Notes: a model not told the origin generated them from the sequence alone. A DNA stretch of 64,000 bases from JAHCHG01 sp041394845 (GCA_041394845.1 JAWKHL010000005.1:124001-188000); one strand, 5' to 3'. Shown: positions 47,809-57,046, counted from the first letter of the stretch. Made by a program: numbers and translations.

Positions 47809-49731
47809 ATGTTTTCAGCAAATAAAAAAATTTTACTCGTCATTTTCGGTCTTTTGTTTTTGATCCTGCCGGGCGGCGTTCTGGCGCAGAACCCGGTTTC
47901 ATGGTCGCTCGAATCGGAGACGGGCGGAAAGAACCTGAAGCCTGGCAAGAAACACGAGTTGCGCGTTAAAGCGACGATCGAAGATAAATGGCACCTTTAC
48001 GATCTGACCCAGCCCGGAACGGGACCTTTTCCCACCAAGATCTCGATTCCCCCGGACATCCCGGCGGAACTCGACGGCGAACCCACTTCGACGGGGGCGA
48101 TCACCAAATTCGATCCCAATTTCAAGATCGACACCAGATTTTTCGAAAAAAGCGCTCTTTTTTCGGTTCCGGTCAAAACCACTTCCGATGTAAAAGGCGA
48201 TGATCTGGCCGTCAACGTCCGATTTCAGGTTTGCGACGATACGGTTTGTCTGCCGCCGAAAACCGTCAAAGTCACCTTCGGCGGTTTCGAGGAGGTCAAG
48301 CGAAGTAACGTTTCGGTTCCGGTTTCAAACGACGGCCAGAATCAGATCCCGGCCGCAACCGGGGAGAATCTGATCTCGACCAATCAGCCAAACCCGGCGG
48401 AAAACCAGAGTTTCTGGTCGTTTATCTGGCTGGCCTTCGGACTCGGAGCGCTTTCGCTGCTGACGCCGTGCGTGTTTCCGATGATTCCGATCACGGTTTC
48501 TTACTTTACCAATCACTCGTCGGGCAGTCGGCGGGCGGCGGTCAAACTGGCGACCATTTATTCGCTCGGGATCATCGCCACTTTTACCATCCTCGGGATG
48601 CTGTTGGCGATCTTCGTCGGGGCGGCCGGGATAAATCTTTTCGCCGCCAACCCGTGGGTCAATCTGCTGATCACGGGAATTTTTCTCTTTTTCGCCTTCA
48701 ACCTGTTCGGCGCTTACGAGATCGCCGTTCCGAGCGGTATTTTGTCCCGGCTCGACGGTCTGACCCGGAGCAAGGAGGGCGAGGGAAGCGGCATCATCGG
48801 GGCGCTTTTGATGGGACTGACGTTCACTCTGACCAGCTTTACCTGCACATCGCCTTTTGTCGGGACGATCCTGGTGACGGCCGCCGGCGGAGAATGGAAG
48901 ATGCCGCTGGTCGGAATGCTGGCTTTTTCGACCGTCTTCGCCCTCCCGTTCTTCGTTCTGGCGCTGGCTCCGCAACTGGTTTCGCAACTTCCGCGCTCCG
49001 GCGGCTGGATGAATTCGATCAAAGTGGCGATGGGCTTTCTGGAAGTGGCGGCCGCGATGAAATTCATCTCGAACGTCGATCTGATCTGGAAGTGGGGAAT
49101 TTTTACGCGCCCCGTGGTGCTGTCAATCTGGATCGCCGTCGGGGTCATACTGGCCATTTATCTGCTCGGCAAATTCCAACTGCCGCACGACTCGAAACCG
49201 GAGCGGATCGGGGCTTTTCGGGTGATGGCGGCGGTGCTTTCGCTGGCGATCAGCTTTTATCTTTTGACCGGATTGTTCGGGGCCAAACTGGGCGAACTTG
49301 AATCGTTCCTGCCGCCCGACCTCGAAGGCGGTTCGGCCCGGGTTTTCGGGGCCGGAAAGGCGGATCAGCTGACCTGGGTGGAGAACGATCTGGAAAAGGC
49401 CCTGGAACGGGCGCGGGCGGAAAACAAACGGGTTTTCATCGATTTCACCGGTTACACCTGCACCAACTGCCGCTGGATGGAGGCCAACGTCTTTCCCAAA
49501 AAAGAGGTCGAGGCGGAGATGGGCAAATTCGTTCTCGCCCGCCTTTACACCGACGGCGAGGGCGACGTTTATTATCGGCAACAGCAGTATCAGGAAAACA
49601 CCTTCAAAACCGTCGCCCTGCCTTTTTACGCCGTTCTCGAAGCGGACGGCAAGCCGGTTGCGACTTTTCCCGGTCTGACCCGCAACGTCGGGGAATTTGT
49701 TGACTTTTTAAAGAAAGCGCAGAATAATTAG
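47809..49731 (+). CDS. dsbD: Thiol:disulfide interchange protein DsbD
   Basis: 640 residues from the ATG at 47809. Signal peptide (ILLVIFGLLFLILPGGVLAQ), N-terminal DsbD alpha domain with FQVCDDTVCLPP cysteines, a central membrane domain of eight helices with a Cys in LLTPCVFPM and another in SFTCTSPF, and a C-terminal thioredoxin-like domain with the CxxC motif TCTNCRWME. It carries electrons from cytoplasmic thioredoxin to the periplasm to reduce disulfides, for example in cytochrome c maturation. Divergent from the pdh operon. Confidence 0.95.
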   Translation: MFSANKKILLVIFGLLFLILPGGVLAQNPVSWSLESETGGKNLKPGKKHELRVKATIEDKWHLYDLTQPGTGPFPTKISIPPDIPAELDGEPTSTGAITKFDPNFKIDTRFFEKSALFSVPVKTTSDVKGDDLAVNVRFQVCDDTVCLPPKTVKVTFGGFEEVKRSNVSVPVSNDGQNQIPAATGENLISTNQPNPAENQSFWSFIWLAFGLGALSLLTPCVFPMIPITVSYFTNHSSGSRRAAVKLATIYSLGIIATFTILGMLLAIFVGAAGINLFAANPWVNLLITGIFLFFAFNLFGAYEIAVPSGILSRLDGLTRSKEGEGSGIIGALLMGLTFTLTSFTCTSPFVGTILVTAAGGEWKMPLVGMLAFSTVFALPFFVLALAPQLVSQLPRSGGWMNSIKVAMGFLEVAAAMKFISNVDLIWKWGIFTRPVVLSIWIAVGVILAIYLLGKFQLPHDSKPERIGAFRVMAAVLSLAISFYLLTGLFGAKLGELESFLPPDLEGGSARVFGAGKADQLTWVENDLEKALERARAENKRVFIDFTGYTCTNCRWMEANVFPKKEVEAEMGKFVLARLYTDGEGDVYYRQQQYQENTFKTVALPFYAVLEADGKPVATFPGLTRNVGEFVDFLKKAQNN

Positions 49732-49756
49732 CCCAAGTTGCCGTTTATTTTTTTTC

Positions 49757-49829
49757 GCCCACGAATGAACGCAAATTCACACAAATTTTTAAGAATTAAC
49801 ATTCGCGCTAATTGGTGTTATTCGTGGGC
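49757..49829. repeat. Facing arms around GCCCACGAAT downstream of dsbD
   Basis: GCCCACGAAT (about 49757-49766) and ATTCGTGGGC (about 49820-49829) enclose further partly complementary words (CGCAAATT...; AATTAGCGCG on the other strand). It forms a long imperfect hairpin in the 267-bp gap after dsbD. Confidence 0.6.
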
Positions 49830-49998
49830 AAATCTCTTTCTTATTTCCATAACCGGCGCTTCAGGTTAAAAAAAATTGAAAACGGACAATGCGAAACGGA
49901 AGAGGCGGGATTTTGTAATCCGATTTTCTCAATTAGTTTTTGTGTTTTTTTCCGGGTAGAAATAACAAAAGCCCGGCCTTTCAGGGACGGTTAATCAA

Positions 49999-51090
49999 AT
50001 GAGAAAAACATTCTGGAGTTTTCTTCTGGCGTCGGCGTTTCTTTTTTTCTTGGTTTCAACCGGCAGATCGCAACTGAACGTCAAGGCCATCGATGTGGCG
50101 GGCGACAGCATTTCCAAAGGTTTTAACGCCCGTTCGACCTTTCCCTGTTCGAACGGCGACAAGGAGCAGTACAACTGGATCACCAGCGACACGCACGGAA
50201 CCGACAGTTGCGGGGCCGGAGCGGAAGGGGTTTACAGCCTGCTGGAAAGACTGGAATGCCAGTTCGGCGGAAGCATCGCCGCTCCGAATCCCAACTCGGC
50301 CATGTCGGGGGCGCAATTGCTGACCGATTTTCTCAATCAGACCAATTCCATAAAAACCTATCTGAGCGGCCAGAGTTCGCCCCGTCTGGCGGCCGTTTTC
50401 CTCGGCCACAACGACGCCTGTACCAACACCATCACCAAAACCAACGCTTCGTGTTCGAGCAACGATCTCGACCCGAACAACTACTGCCGGACCAAAAACG
50501 ATTCTTTCGAACGCGAACTGCGCAAAGGGCTGGACGTTCTGATGACCATCCCCGACACACGGGTCGGCGTCGTGGCTCCGGTGCGCGTCTCACAGCTTTG
50601 TAATTTCGGGAGCAAGGCCAATTGTCAGTTTGGAGGAACTTGTCAATTTTTGTGGGGACTGGCCAACATCTGCGGTTCGCTGACCAATGATTGTTCGGCG
50701 ATCAGGATCACCGACGCTTACAACACTTTGAAAGGCTACCGCCAGATCCTCAAAGACGTAACCGAGGAATACGCCGCCATCCCAATCGGCGGCAACTCGC
50801 CGGTCGTCATCATCGGGGGGCAGATGGTCGGCGGCGCGACCAAGGCTTCGGGCGTCGATTTCGTTTACAGCGATGCGCCCTGGTTTTACCGCTTCAGCTC
50901 CGAACAGCTTTCCTGTTGCGATTGTTTTCACCCGTCGGCCTTCGGGCAGGACACGCTCGGCCGTTTGATGAAAGACGGACTGACCTGTTCGCGGATCAAC
51001 CCCTGTTGCCGCGACACCGGCAACGCGCTGGTCGACGGCAAATGCACCCGTCCCGAGCTTAAAAGGGTTCATTACCGGGGGCTGTTTTAA
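49999..51090 (+). CDS. Exported Cys-rich SGNH/GDSL hydrolase
   Basis: 363 residues with a signal peptide (FLLASAFLFFLVSTGRSQ). SGNH blocks: VAGDSISKGF (block I Ser), FLGHNDAC (block III Asn), and CDCFHPSAFG (block V, Asp-x-x-His). About 20 cysteines, several in pairs, point to disulfide bonds outside the cytoplasm. It likely removes acyl or acetyl groups from lipids or carbohydrates. It is the last gene before the AT-rich island and is convergent with it. Confidence 0.85.
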   Translation: MRKTFWSFLLASAFLFFLVSTGRSQLNVKAIDVAGDSISKGFNARSTFPCSNGDKEQYNWITSDTHGTDSCGAGAEGVYSLLERLECQFGGSIAAPNPNSAMSGAQLLTDFLNQTNSIKTYLSGQSSPRLAAVFLGHNDACTNTITKTNASCSSNDLDPNNYCRTKNDSFERELRKGLDVLMTIPDTRVGVVAPVRVSQLCNFGSKANCQFGGTCQFLWGLANICGSLTNDCSAIRITDAYNTLKGYRQILKDVTEEYAAIPIGGNSPVVIIGGQMVGGATKASGVDFVYSDAPWFYRFSSEQLSCCDCFHPSAFGQDTLGRLMKDGLTCSRINPCCRDTGNALVDGKCTRPELKRVHYRGLF

Positions 51091-51104
51091 TCACTTATGC
51101 CTTT

Positions 51105-51165
51105 TTGACAACTCTCGCCGCCGGTCGCCACAAATTTCCCGGCCTTTTCAGTCATTTCGACTGCT
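51105..51165 (-). pseudogene. thiC 3'-end relic 1 (most distal)
   Basis: Read on the - strand it gives VEMTEKAGKFVATGGES, matching the ThiC ending GM-EKA-EFVATGGEIY. The last part has drifted. It stands at the island border, after the M50-like gene. Confidence 0.55.
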
Positions 51166-51220
51166 GAGGCTTTTTCTTTCATAACCCCCTTTTTTCAGTT
51201 GATCCTCTTTGGCCCATTGA

Positions 51221-51970
51221 TCAGTAAATTCCTTTTCCAAGAGTCAAACAAAATAAAATGTATGAAATGAAAATGGAAAAGTAGAAGATCCAATCGGTTT
51301 CCACGGTTATCCGTTTGTCGCTATCTTTTACTCCAACAAAAAGTATGGGCAATGAAGCGAGCATCTCTAATAAGCCTTCTTTCGAAGCAGATATTCTATC
51401 AGGTGAATAAAATAATCCCGCCGTTGTTGCCGCTATCGTTCCGAATAAATAAGCATAACAGGTGGTTTGTTTCAGTGTGATTTTCGAAAATCCGGACTTC
51501 AAGTCTGAAAAGCGGCCGGCGACAAATTTGAAAGAGATCAAATAAGCGATTGTTCCCGATACTATTAAAAGAAGTTTGGCCGATGCTCCGATATTTAGTT
51601 GCGAAACCGTGTATGTCCAATCTCCCGTTTTGCTAAAACCCGACTGTAAAATAGTTCCTGAAAACCAGAAAAAATTATATGCCATCATAGTGGTCAGCCA
51701 GAGCGAGGGAAGAAAAGATCTGTTCGGTCTGAATTTAAGGATCGTAAAAATCAGCAATCCGAAAAACAAATTTGAAAGCGGTCCGGCAAGATCGGTCAAA
51801 ATCCCGCCCGGACTGCTTTTAAAGAATACTGAGGTCAAAAGATCGATATGATGGCCGGAAATCAAAGCTGCGCCGCCGTGTCCGATCACTTCATGCGATA
51901 TGTCGGCACACATATAGGCAGAAATCCCGATCAAGGCCGACGTAATTACTTCATTTCCCTTTTCATTCAT
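51221..51970 (-). CDS. Integral membrane protein, possible M50-like metalloprotease
   Basis: 249 residues, six or more membrane helices. Near the start CADISHEVIGHGGAAL resembles the zinc-binding helix of site-2 proteases, though with one extra residue (HExxxH rather than HExxH). A downstream SPGGILTDLAGPLSNLFFG resembles the NPDG / G-P--N region of M50 peptidases. It may be a divergent membrane protease or an inactive relative. AGGGAA precedes the ATG. It stands as its own module between two thiC relics. Confidence 0.6.
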   Translation of the reverse strand: MNEKGNEVITSALIGISAYMCADISHEVIGHGGAALISGHHIDLLTSVFFKSSPGGILTDLAGPLSNLFFGLLIFTILKFRPNRSFLPSLWLTTMMAYNFFWFSGTILQSGFSKTGDWTYTVSQLNIGASAKLLLIVSGTIAYLISFKFVAGRFSDLKSGFSKITLKQTTCYAYLFGTIAATTAGLFYSPDRISASKEGLLEMLASLPILFVGVKDSDKRITVETDWIFYFSIFISYILFCLTLGKGIY

Positions 51971-52037
51971 TTCCCTATAATCAAAGGATATTTGGTCAAA
52001 TGTTTACGCAAAACCCGCGTAGTTCTTCTGACCAGAT

Positions 52038-52140
52038 TTATTGATGATCCCTCGCACCTTCCGGCAAATTCCCGTGATAAATCTCGCCGTCCGTTGCCGC
52101 AAATCCCTTCGCCCTTTTCGCCATTGCTCCGGCAAATGCT
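52038..52140 (-). pseudogene. thiC 3'-end relic 2, open to its own stop
   Basis: Reads AFAGAMAKRAKGFAATDG then EIYHGNLPEGARDHQ and a TAA stop, without interruption. It is one of the two best-kept copies of the tail. It lies directly after the ACT-domain gene. Confidence 0.7.
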
Positions 52141-52162
52141 GATCACGGACGTTTGTAAAATT

Positions 52163-52555
52163 TTACCACCATTGCTTCATCCATTCATCCGAAACTTTTT
52201 TTGCCTTTTCGTAATTATCGGGGACGATAATTAACCGATTTGAATGGTCGCTGTATTGCGTCAAAATGTTTATCTCGGACTCGGCCAATTTTTGGCAAAA
52301 CATCCCCAGTTGACCGGGCACGTCTTGTCGCAGTTTTTGGATGATGACATCGTTTATTTTTACAACTTTGATCCCGACTTCCGCCAAAACCTCCTTTGCC
52401 CGTTCGGCTTCTTCGACCAAAAAATGAGCGATTGAATGCGTGCCGTTTGCAAAAACTCCTCCGCCTTCGAGACTGATCTTGTTTTCGCCCAAAGTTTCGC
52501 CCAAAAGGGCCAGCGCGCCGATTTTGTTTTCCAGAATTATCTCTAAATCTTTCAT
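52163..52555 (-). CDS. ACT domain protein
   Basis: 130 residues from the ATG at 52555. Two ACT-like halves: MKDLEIILENKIGALALLGE, and GQLGMFCQKLAESEINILTQ with YSDHSNRLIIVPDN. ACT domains bind amino acids or other small ligands; stand-alone pairs like this occur as regulators. The ATG stands five bases after the stop of the hydrolase-ABM gene, so the two are co-transcribed. Confidence 0.8.
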   Translation of the reverse strand: MKDLEIILENKIGALALLGETLGENKISLEGGGVFANGTHSIAHFLVEEAERAKEVLAEVGIKVVKINDVIIQKLRQDVPGQLGMFCQKLAESEINILTQYSDHSNRLIIVPDNYEKAKKVSDEWMKQWW

Positions 52556-52559
52556 GTTT

Positions 52560-54026
52560 TTATTGATGGATCTCCCGGCTGTCATTCGGTGCTTGTTCGC
52601 GGTCAAACATTCCATAGTCTCTGATTACCTGGGAAACTCTTAAATGATAATCCTCGAAAACATAGCTCCTGCCTTTGGCCTGCGCCTGTCGATGCCTCTC
52701 CAGATTGCGCCACTTTTTTATAGCTTCTTCGTTTTCCCAAAATGACAATGACAAAATCTTTTCGGGGTGGTAGATGCTTTGAAATCTTTCAATCGAAATG
52801 AATCCTTTGATTTTTTCCAATTCCGGTTTTAGGCGGGCGGCGATGTCTAAATATTCCTGTTTGCGCCCTTCGGCGGGAATTACTTCAAATATTACGGCAA
52901 GGGCGTGTTTATTTGTTTTCCCGAGAGTTCTCTCGGCTTGAAGAAAACGAGAAACCTCGTCGTAAAGTTGATGGCGGCTTTTTTCCAGGTGCATGACGTG
53001 GGTTCCGCGTTCAATCACGACGTATTTTTTCAGTGGGGCATTTTCCAAATTGGTGAACAGGATTTGAGCATCATCATAACTCGGATATTTGTCCCACTCG
53101 CCCCTGACGATCAGGACCGGAACTTTTATTTCAGCCGGATCATAGTACGGTTTATTATGTTCCAGATCTTCGATATCCTGCGAGGGACCGGCCGGAAAAC
53201 GCACATATTCCGAATGGAATTTTTCGCTCAAAGGATCCGATCTAAGCCAAATGTCGCCCCACGTTTCAAGAACTTCATTTTCTAAACGGCAGTCTTTTCC
53301 TTTCGGAGTCAGTCTTTTCATAGCTTCGATTCTTTGACTGGGAGTCATAGTTTCAAAACTATCGGAAAGGATTTCGCCCTCGGCATTCGAGTTTCGTGCC
53401 GTAATTGCGGCGAACATCACAAGTTTGGCAACCTTGTCGGGATGTTTTGAAGCGTACAATGCCGCCACCGATCCGCCCCACGAATGACCGATCAAATAAA
53501 CTTTGTTCTTTTTGGTCTTTTCAATAATAAGATTTACCGCCTTATCGACGTCCTGATAAACTTCCGACGCCCTGCCAAGAGGTCGCCCGCCCATTGAATT
53601 TGTTAGCATTTCGGGATAGCGATCAGAGTTTCCGTAACCTAAAAAATCAAGCGCGAAAACGTCAAAACCTTTGTGCGAAAGATCATCCATCCACGATTCG
53701 CCGCTCATTTTAAAGCCGAAAGAAAGGGCTGACGGAAACGACGAACCGTGAAGAAAAAGAATCGGGTAGTCATTTGACGATCCGCCCGACGGAAGATGTG
53801 ACAATGCAATATTCAGTTTAGGGAGATGACTTTCGGTGTTGATAATTTCAAAAGTATTCATGGTTGTCGTCAATTTCGGATCTGTTTCTCCTTTGGCGTT
53901 TTCCTGCAGATAAAATATGTTTACGGCGATTAGGACGGCAATCGAAACCGCCGCCATTTTTTTCATTAAAGCTTTCAAATTTATCGATCTCTGACAAACT
54001 GCGAGAATCGTTTTTGACTTTTTCAT
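52560..54026 (-). CDS. Exported alpha/beta hydrolase fused to an antibiotic-biosynthesis-monooxygenase (ABM) domain
   Basis: 488 residues from the ATG at 54026; a later start at 53966 gives a more standard signal peptide (MKKMAAVSIAVLIAVNIFYL). The hydrolase domain has LIGHSWGGSVAAL (nucleophile Ser), VRGEWDKYPS (Asp) and ERGTHVMHLEK (His). From about residue 375, VIFEVIPAEGRKQEYLDIAA, SIERFQSIYHPEKILSLSFW and WRNLERHRQAQAKG form an ABM/YgiN-type ferredoxin-like domain. The fusion suggests coupled hydrolysis and oxidation of one substrate. The ArsR-type gene diverges from it and may control it. Confidence 0.85.
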   Translation of the reverse strand: MKKSKTILAVCQRSINLKALMKKMAAVSIAVLIAVNIFYLQENAKGETDPKLTTTMNTFEIINTESHLPKLNIALSHLPSGGSSNDYPILFLHGSSFPSALSFGFKMSGESWMDDLSHKGFDVFALDFLGYGNSDRYPEMLTNSMGGRPLGRASEVYQDVDKAVNLIIEKTKKNKVYLIGHSWGGSVAALYASKHPDKVAKLVMFAAITARNSNAEGEILSDSFETMTPSQRIEAMKRLTPKGKDCRLENEVLETWGDIWLRSDPLSEKFHSEYVRFPAGPSQDIEDLEHNKPYYDPAEIKVPVLIVRGEWDKYPSYDDAQILFTNLENAPLKKYVVIERGTHVMHLEKSRHQLYDEVSRFLQAERTLGKTNKHALAVIFEVIPAEGRKQEYLDIAARLKPELEKIKGFISIERFQSIYHPEKILSLSFWENEEAIKKWRNLERHRQAQAKGRSYVFEDYHLRVSQVIRDYGMFDREQAPNDSREIHQ

Positions 54027-54077
54027 TTGGCGAAGATAGCATGTTGATTTCAGACACGCTTCATCTGACAATGAACC

Positions 54078-54767
54078 ATGGATGTAGAAGAAGATTTCGT
54101 CACAATTTCGGGTTTGCTTTGCGAACCGACACGGGCCAGAATGCTTTGGAATCTGCTGGACGGGCGAGCTTATACGGCGACGGAATTGGCGGTTTCCGCC
54201 GATGTTTCGGCAACCTCGGCAAGCAATCATCTGGCTAAACTGCTCGATGCCGATGTCGTCAAGGTCGAAATGCAGGGGCGACACAGATATTACACGTTCG
54301 CCAATCCCGAAGTGGCATATGTCATTGAATCATTGGCAAATTTGGCGGATAAAGGGGCGTTTGGCAAAATCAGGCGGGAAAAAGCCGTGACCGGCGTGAA
54401 ATATTGTCGGACTTGCTACGACCATTTAGCGGGATTTGTGGGTGTAAAACTCATCGAAGCATTGGAGGAAAAAGGTTTTGTCAGCAAAACCGGGACGGCT
54501 TACGATGTTACCGAAAACGGTTGGGACTGGTTTGCTCAATTCGAGATTTTTCAAGCCGATTTTACCAACAACCGTCGTCCTTTAACCCGCCAATGCCTCG
54601 ATTGGAGCGAACGCCGTCCGCACCTCGCGGGAAAACTCGGAGCGGTATTTTTAGAAAAGATCCTGCAAAGAAAATGGTTTAATAAAATCCAATTTTCCAG
54701 AGAACTGGAAGTTACCGCAAAAGGTCGAAAGGAACTTTTTGACCTTTTAGAGATTAAATTGCAGTAA
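54078..54767 (+). CDS. ArsR-family winged-helix regulator
   Basis: 229 residues. The N-terminal ArsR HTH (LLCEPTRARMLWNLLDGR, SATSASNHLAKLLDADVV, then the wing VEMQGRHRYYTFAN). The longer C-terminal half has Cys pair YCRTCYDHLAG, which could bind metal or sense thiols, and a second helical region. The only + strand gene of the island, divergent from the hydrolase-ABM gene with about 50 bases between the starts, which fits local repression. Confidence 0.9.
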   Translation: MDVEEDFVTISGLLCEPTRARMLWNLLDGRAYTATELAVSADVSATSASNHLAKLLDADVVKVEMQGRHRYYTFANPEVAYVIESLANLADKGAFGKIRREKAVTGVKYCRTCYDHLAGFVGVKLIEALEEKGFVSKTGTAYDVTENGWDWFAQFEIFQADFTNNRRPLTRQCLDWSERRPHLAGKLGAVFLEKILQRKWFNKIQFSRELEVTAKGRKELFDLLEIKLQ

Positions 54768-54785
54768 ATCGGCCGTCAGCCGGAT

Positions 54786-54899
54786 TCAGTGATGCTCTTT
54801 GGCAAATTCGCTGACATCCCGAGTGATGTTTTTTGGGGCAGGAATGCGGTTCGCACATCGAGCAAAAGCGGTCGGGCTGTGCGCATTCGGCGGGCAATT
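54786..54899 (-). pseudogene. thiC 3'-end relic 3, with the iron-sulfur cysteine motif
   Basis: Reads LPAECAQPDRFCSMCEPHSC, which holds the CxxCxxxxC cluster motif of ThiC. After a one-base frameshift it continues NITRDVSEFAKEHH and a TGA stop. The part between EFA and KEHH is deleted relative to the other copies. It follows the DinB gene. Confidence 0.75.
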
Positions 54900-54913
54900 G
54901 AAGCAAACATATT

Positions 54914-55435
54914 TTATTTATCAAGCGGAAAATATCTTTCTTCGATGACTCCGAAATGATGAAGCTGATGTCCGATGATGGTATATCCCATAGCAAAAAC
55001 GGACATTTCGTATTTATAGAAATTGCAGTTTGTCTCGAAAATTTGTTGGTTGAAAGTGTCGAACATCGCTTTTGTCGCAATTCGAACCGCACGAAGTTCG
55101 GCAATTAACAGTTCTATCGGAAGTTCATCGGCATTTGAATTTTCCCCCATCTTTTCCTGATCGAGTCCTCTCGGCACGGTTCCTTCACGGCGCGCAAAAA
55201 GAACCGTTCGGTAGCACCAGATGCGTTCCCAATCGGTCAAATGCTGGATTATTCTATGGACCGACCATTTGCCGTCGGCATAAACTTTCAAGCCGATCCG
55301 CTTTAGCTTTCCGATGTCCAAACCGTCGATTTGTTTGAGACTTTTATCAAATGCTTCGGAAAGTTCGATGTCGTCAACCAAATTGATGTAGTAATCAAAA
55401 TATTCGGGTATTTCTTTAATGTCCGATCTTTTCAT
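54914..55435 (-). CDS. DinB family protein
   Basis: 173 residues, a four-helix DinB-like fold. WSVHRIIQHLTDWERIWCYR and YTIIGHQLHHFGVIEERY supply the three metal-binding His of the DinB/YfiT family, whose members act as metal-dependent thiol or small-molecule transferases. The substrate is unknown. It is a single-gene module between two thiC relics. Confidence 0.88.
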   Translation of the reverse strand: MKRSDIKEIPEYFDYYINLVDDIELSEAFDKSLKQIDGLDIGKLKRIGLKVYADGKWSVHRIIQHLTDWERIWCYRTVLFARREGTVPRGLDQEKMGENSNADELPIELLIAELRAVRIATKAMFDTFNQQIFETNCNFYKYEMSVFAMGYTIIGHQLHHFGVIEERYFPLDK

Positions 55436-55477
55436 AACTATTTGCCTGATCTCAGTTTGTAAAACCGAGAAGGCAAT

Positions 55478-55577
55478 GAGTCTCTTTCACTCGTTCCGGC
55501 AAATTTCGGCGGTAAAACTCGCTACTTTATGTTGGTAAACTCCTTTCTTCTTTTCCGCCATTGTCCCTGCAAATGTT
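55478..55577 (-). pseudogene. thiC 3'-end relic 4
   Basis: Aligns base by base with relics 2 and 9 (CATTTGCAGGGACAATGGCG start; GAAATTTGCCGG near the end) but has small insertions that break the frame. It lies upstream of the DinB gene. Confidence 0.65.
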
Positions 55578-55592
55578 TTTTCTTTACGATCT

Positions 55593-55904
55593 TCAGTTTT
55601 TCATTTTCCAAGCAATTTCAAAGTGCGAAACTTTATCATCAAATTCAATCATCATTTTTTGAACCACTGTTGGGACAACTGCCAAATCCATTTGTTCACC
55701 GGCAAATTGTCTGATTGATTCAATCGAACTCCAAACCGTAACAACCAAAAACTCGACGCCTTTATCAACCCGTTTTTTCAGGATCTTTGCGTCAATAAAA
55801 CCATCCATCTCACTTATTTTGGGGAATGTCTCGGTAAGAAGATGTTTTATATAATTGTCGGATTCTTCGACCTTTGCAATTCCTTTCCAGTGTCTTTCTA
55901 TCAT
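55593..55904 (-). CDS. Antibiotic-biosynthesis-monooxygenase-like (ABM) domain protein
   Basis: 103 residues from the ATG at 55904. A ferredoxin-like fold: WKGIAKVEESDNYIKHLLTE, DGFIDAKILKKRVDKGVEFL and VTVWSSIESIRQFAG are the usual ABM elements. Members oxidise quinones or degrade haem without a cofactor; some are only binding proteins. It starts 15 bases after the stop of the MarR-GNAT gene and is likely in one operon with it. Confidence 0.8.
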   Translation of the reverse strand: MIERHWKGIAKVEESDNYIKHLLTETFPKISEMDGFIDAKILKKRVDKGVEFLVVTVWSSIESIRQFAGEQMDLAVVPTVVQKMMIEFDDKVSHFEIAWKMKN

Positions 55905-55919
55905 ATTTTCCGCCAAAGC

Positions 55920-56849
55920 TTATCCTAAGTCCAATTCCCATGTTTCGCCCGTCAAATCCTGTCCGAAACTACGGTGAGTTTCACTTTTGACAAGTTTGTA
56001 CCCCTCTTTTTCGTAAATATTTCGGGCGGCTATCAAAACATTGTTCGTCCACAAAGTAATTTTCTTGTAACCGACGGTTTTGGCAAAACGCGTGCATTCC
56101 TGAACCAGACGTTTGCCGATTCCGAGCCCTCTTGCCTTCGGATCAACAATTAACAACCGCAATTTGGCAATTTCATCGTCCTTTTTTACAAGAAAAACGG
56201 CACCGATATTTTCCCCGTCCTTTTCGGCAATCCAACATCGTTCCTTCTTTCCATCGAAATTTTTGATAAATTCAGCAACGATTTCAGCGACCAGACACTC
56301 ATATTCTTCGTCCCAATGGTACTCCTCGGCGTAAATCTCACCGTTCTTTTGCACGACCCAACCGAAATCACCGGGATTCGGGTTTCGCAGAACGAATGAT
56401 TTATCGAATTCCTTTTCAGGCGACAAAAGCGTTTTGATTTGTCCCATCGCCCTGGCTAAACGGCGGCTTTTTTCTTCGCCTAAATCGTTCAAGAGAGTTC
56501 CGATTTGGTTGTGTGAAAGATTGTTTAGTTTCTTAAATTCTTTGTGCCCCAATTCGGTTAAACTCAAGATTGATTGCCGGGCATCCGTTTTGCTTTTCTT
56601 TTTTTGAATCAGATTTTTCTTTTCAAACCGACGCAAAATATGGCTGAGCTGACCGGCATCAAGATTCAATTCGCCTGAAAGTTCGGCGGCCGCGCAAGCG
56701 CCTCGACTCGCCAGTTCATACATTACGCGCGCTTCGGTAAGTGAAAAAGGACTTTCCAGAAGATGTTCATTTAATAAACCGATTTGTTTTGTGTAAAAGC
56801 GATTAAACTCACGGACTGATTCAATAAGTTCTTGCATGATATTTGACAT
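55920..56849 (-). CDS. MarR regulator fused to a GNAT acetyltransferase
   Basis: 309 residues from the ATG at 56849. The N-terminal MarR winged helix (FSLTEARVMYELASRGACAA, GQLSHILRRFEKKNLI, KTDARQSILSLTELG) spans about 1-145. A GNAT domain follows (IAEKDGENIGAVFLVKKDDE, LRLLIVDPKARGLGIGKRLV, NIYEKEGYKLV), with the acetyl-CoA loop ARGLGIGKR. A known domain pairing. It may acetylate a drug or metabolite and regulate its own operon with the ABM gene. Confidence 0.9.
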   Translation of the reverse strand: MSNIMQELIESVREFNRFYTKQIGLLNEHLLESPFSLTEARVMYELASRGACAAAELSGELNLDAGQLSHILRRFEKKNLIQKKKSKTDARQSILSLTELGHKEFKKLNNLSHNQIGTLLNDLGEEKSRRLARAMGQIKTLLSPEKEFDKSFVLRNPNPGDFGWVVQKNGEIYAEEYHWDEEYECLVAEIVAEFIKNFDGKKERCWIAEKDGENIGAVFLVKKDDEIAKLRLLIVDPKARGLGIGKRLVQECTRFAKTVGYKKITLWTNNVLIAARNIYEKEGYKLVKSETHRSFGQDLTGETWELDLG

Positions 56850-56904
56850 ATTCAACTATTTTATTGAATCTGTCAATGTGTTTTAAGATCCTTTCTTCCC
56901 CGAT

Positions 56905-56992
56905 ATTTTGCAGTCTCGCAAATTCAGTGACTATTCTGGATGACTTTCCTTGAGCAGAAACGCGACTTCGCCAGCGTTTTCTCAGCTATAAA
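56905..56992 (-). pseudogene. thiC 3'-end relic 5 (upstream part of the tail)
   Basis: Reads AEKTLAKSRFCSRKVI and, after a small shift, IVTEFARLQNIGEERILK, the ThiC segment around FCSMKIT--V-EFAA-Q-I-EE. It lies upstream of the MarR-GNAT gene. Confidence 0.6.
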
Positions 56993-57046
56993 AACAACTA
57001 AATCGCCTACTTGGAATCCGAATGCAGTTAATTTTTGACAAACGCT

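Noticed and set aside
52560..52600. End of the hydrolase-ABM gene (SREIHQ stop) as an eleventh thiC tail
   Set aside because: Only about 14 of 24 bases match the tail; the similarity could be chance.
54026..54284. N-terminal extension of the hydrolase-ABM gene to 54284
   Set aside because: It would overlap the ArsR gene on the other strand by about 200 bases and adds a sequence without signal-peptide or domain character.
55900..55925. ALAENM sequence before the ABM gene as a thiC relic
   Set aside because: The match is limited to about a dozen bases, too short to claim.
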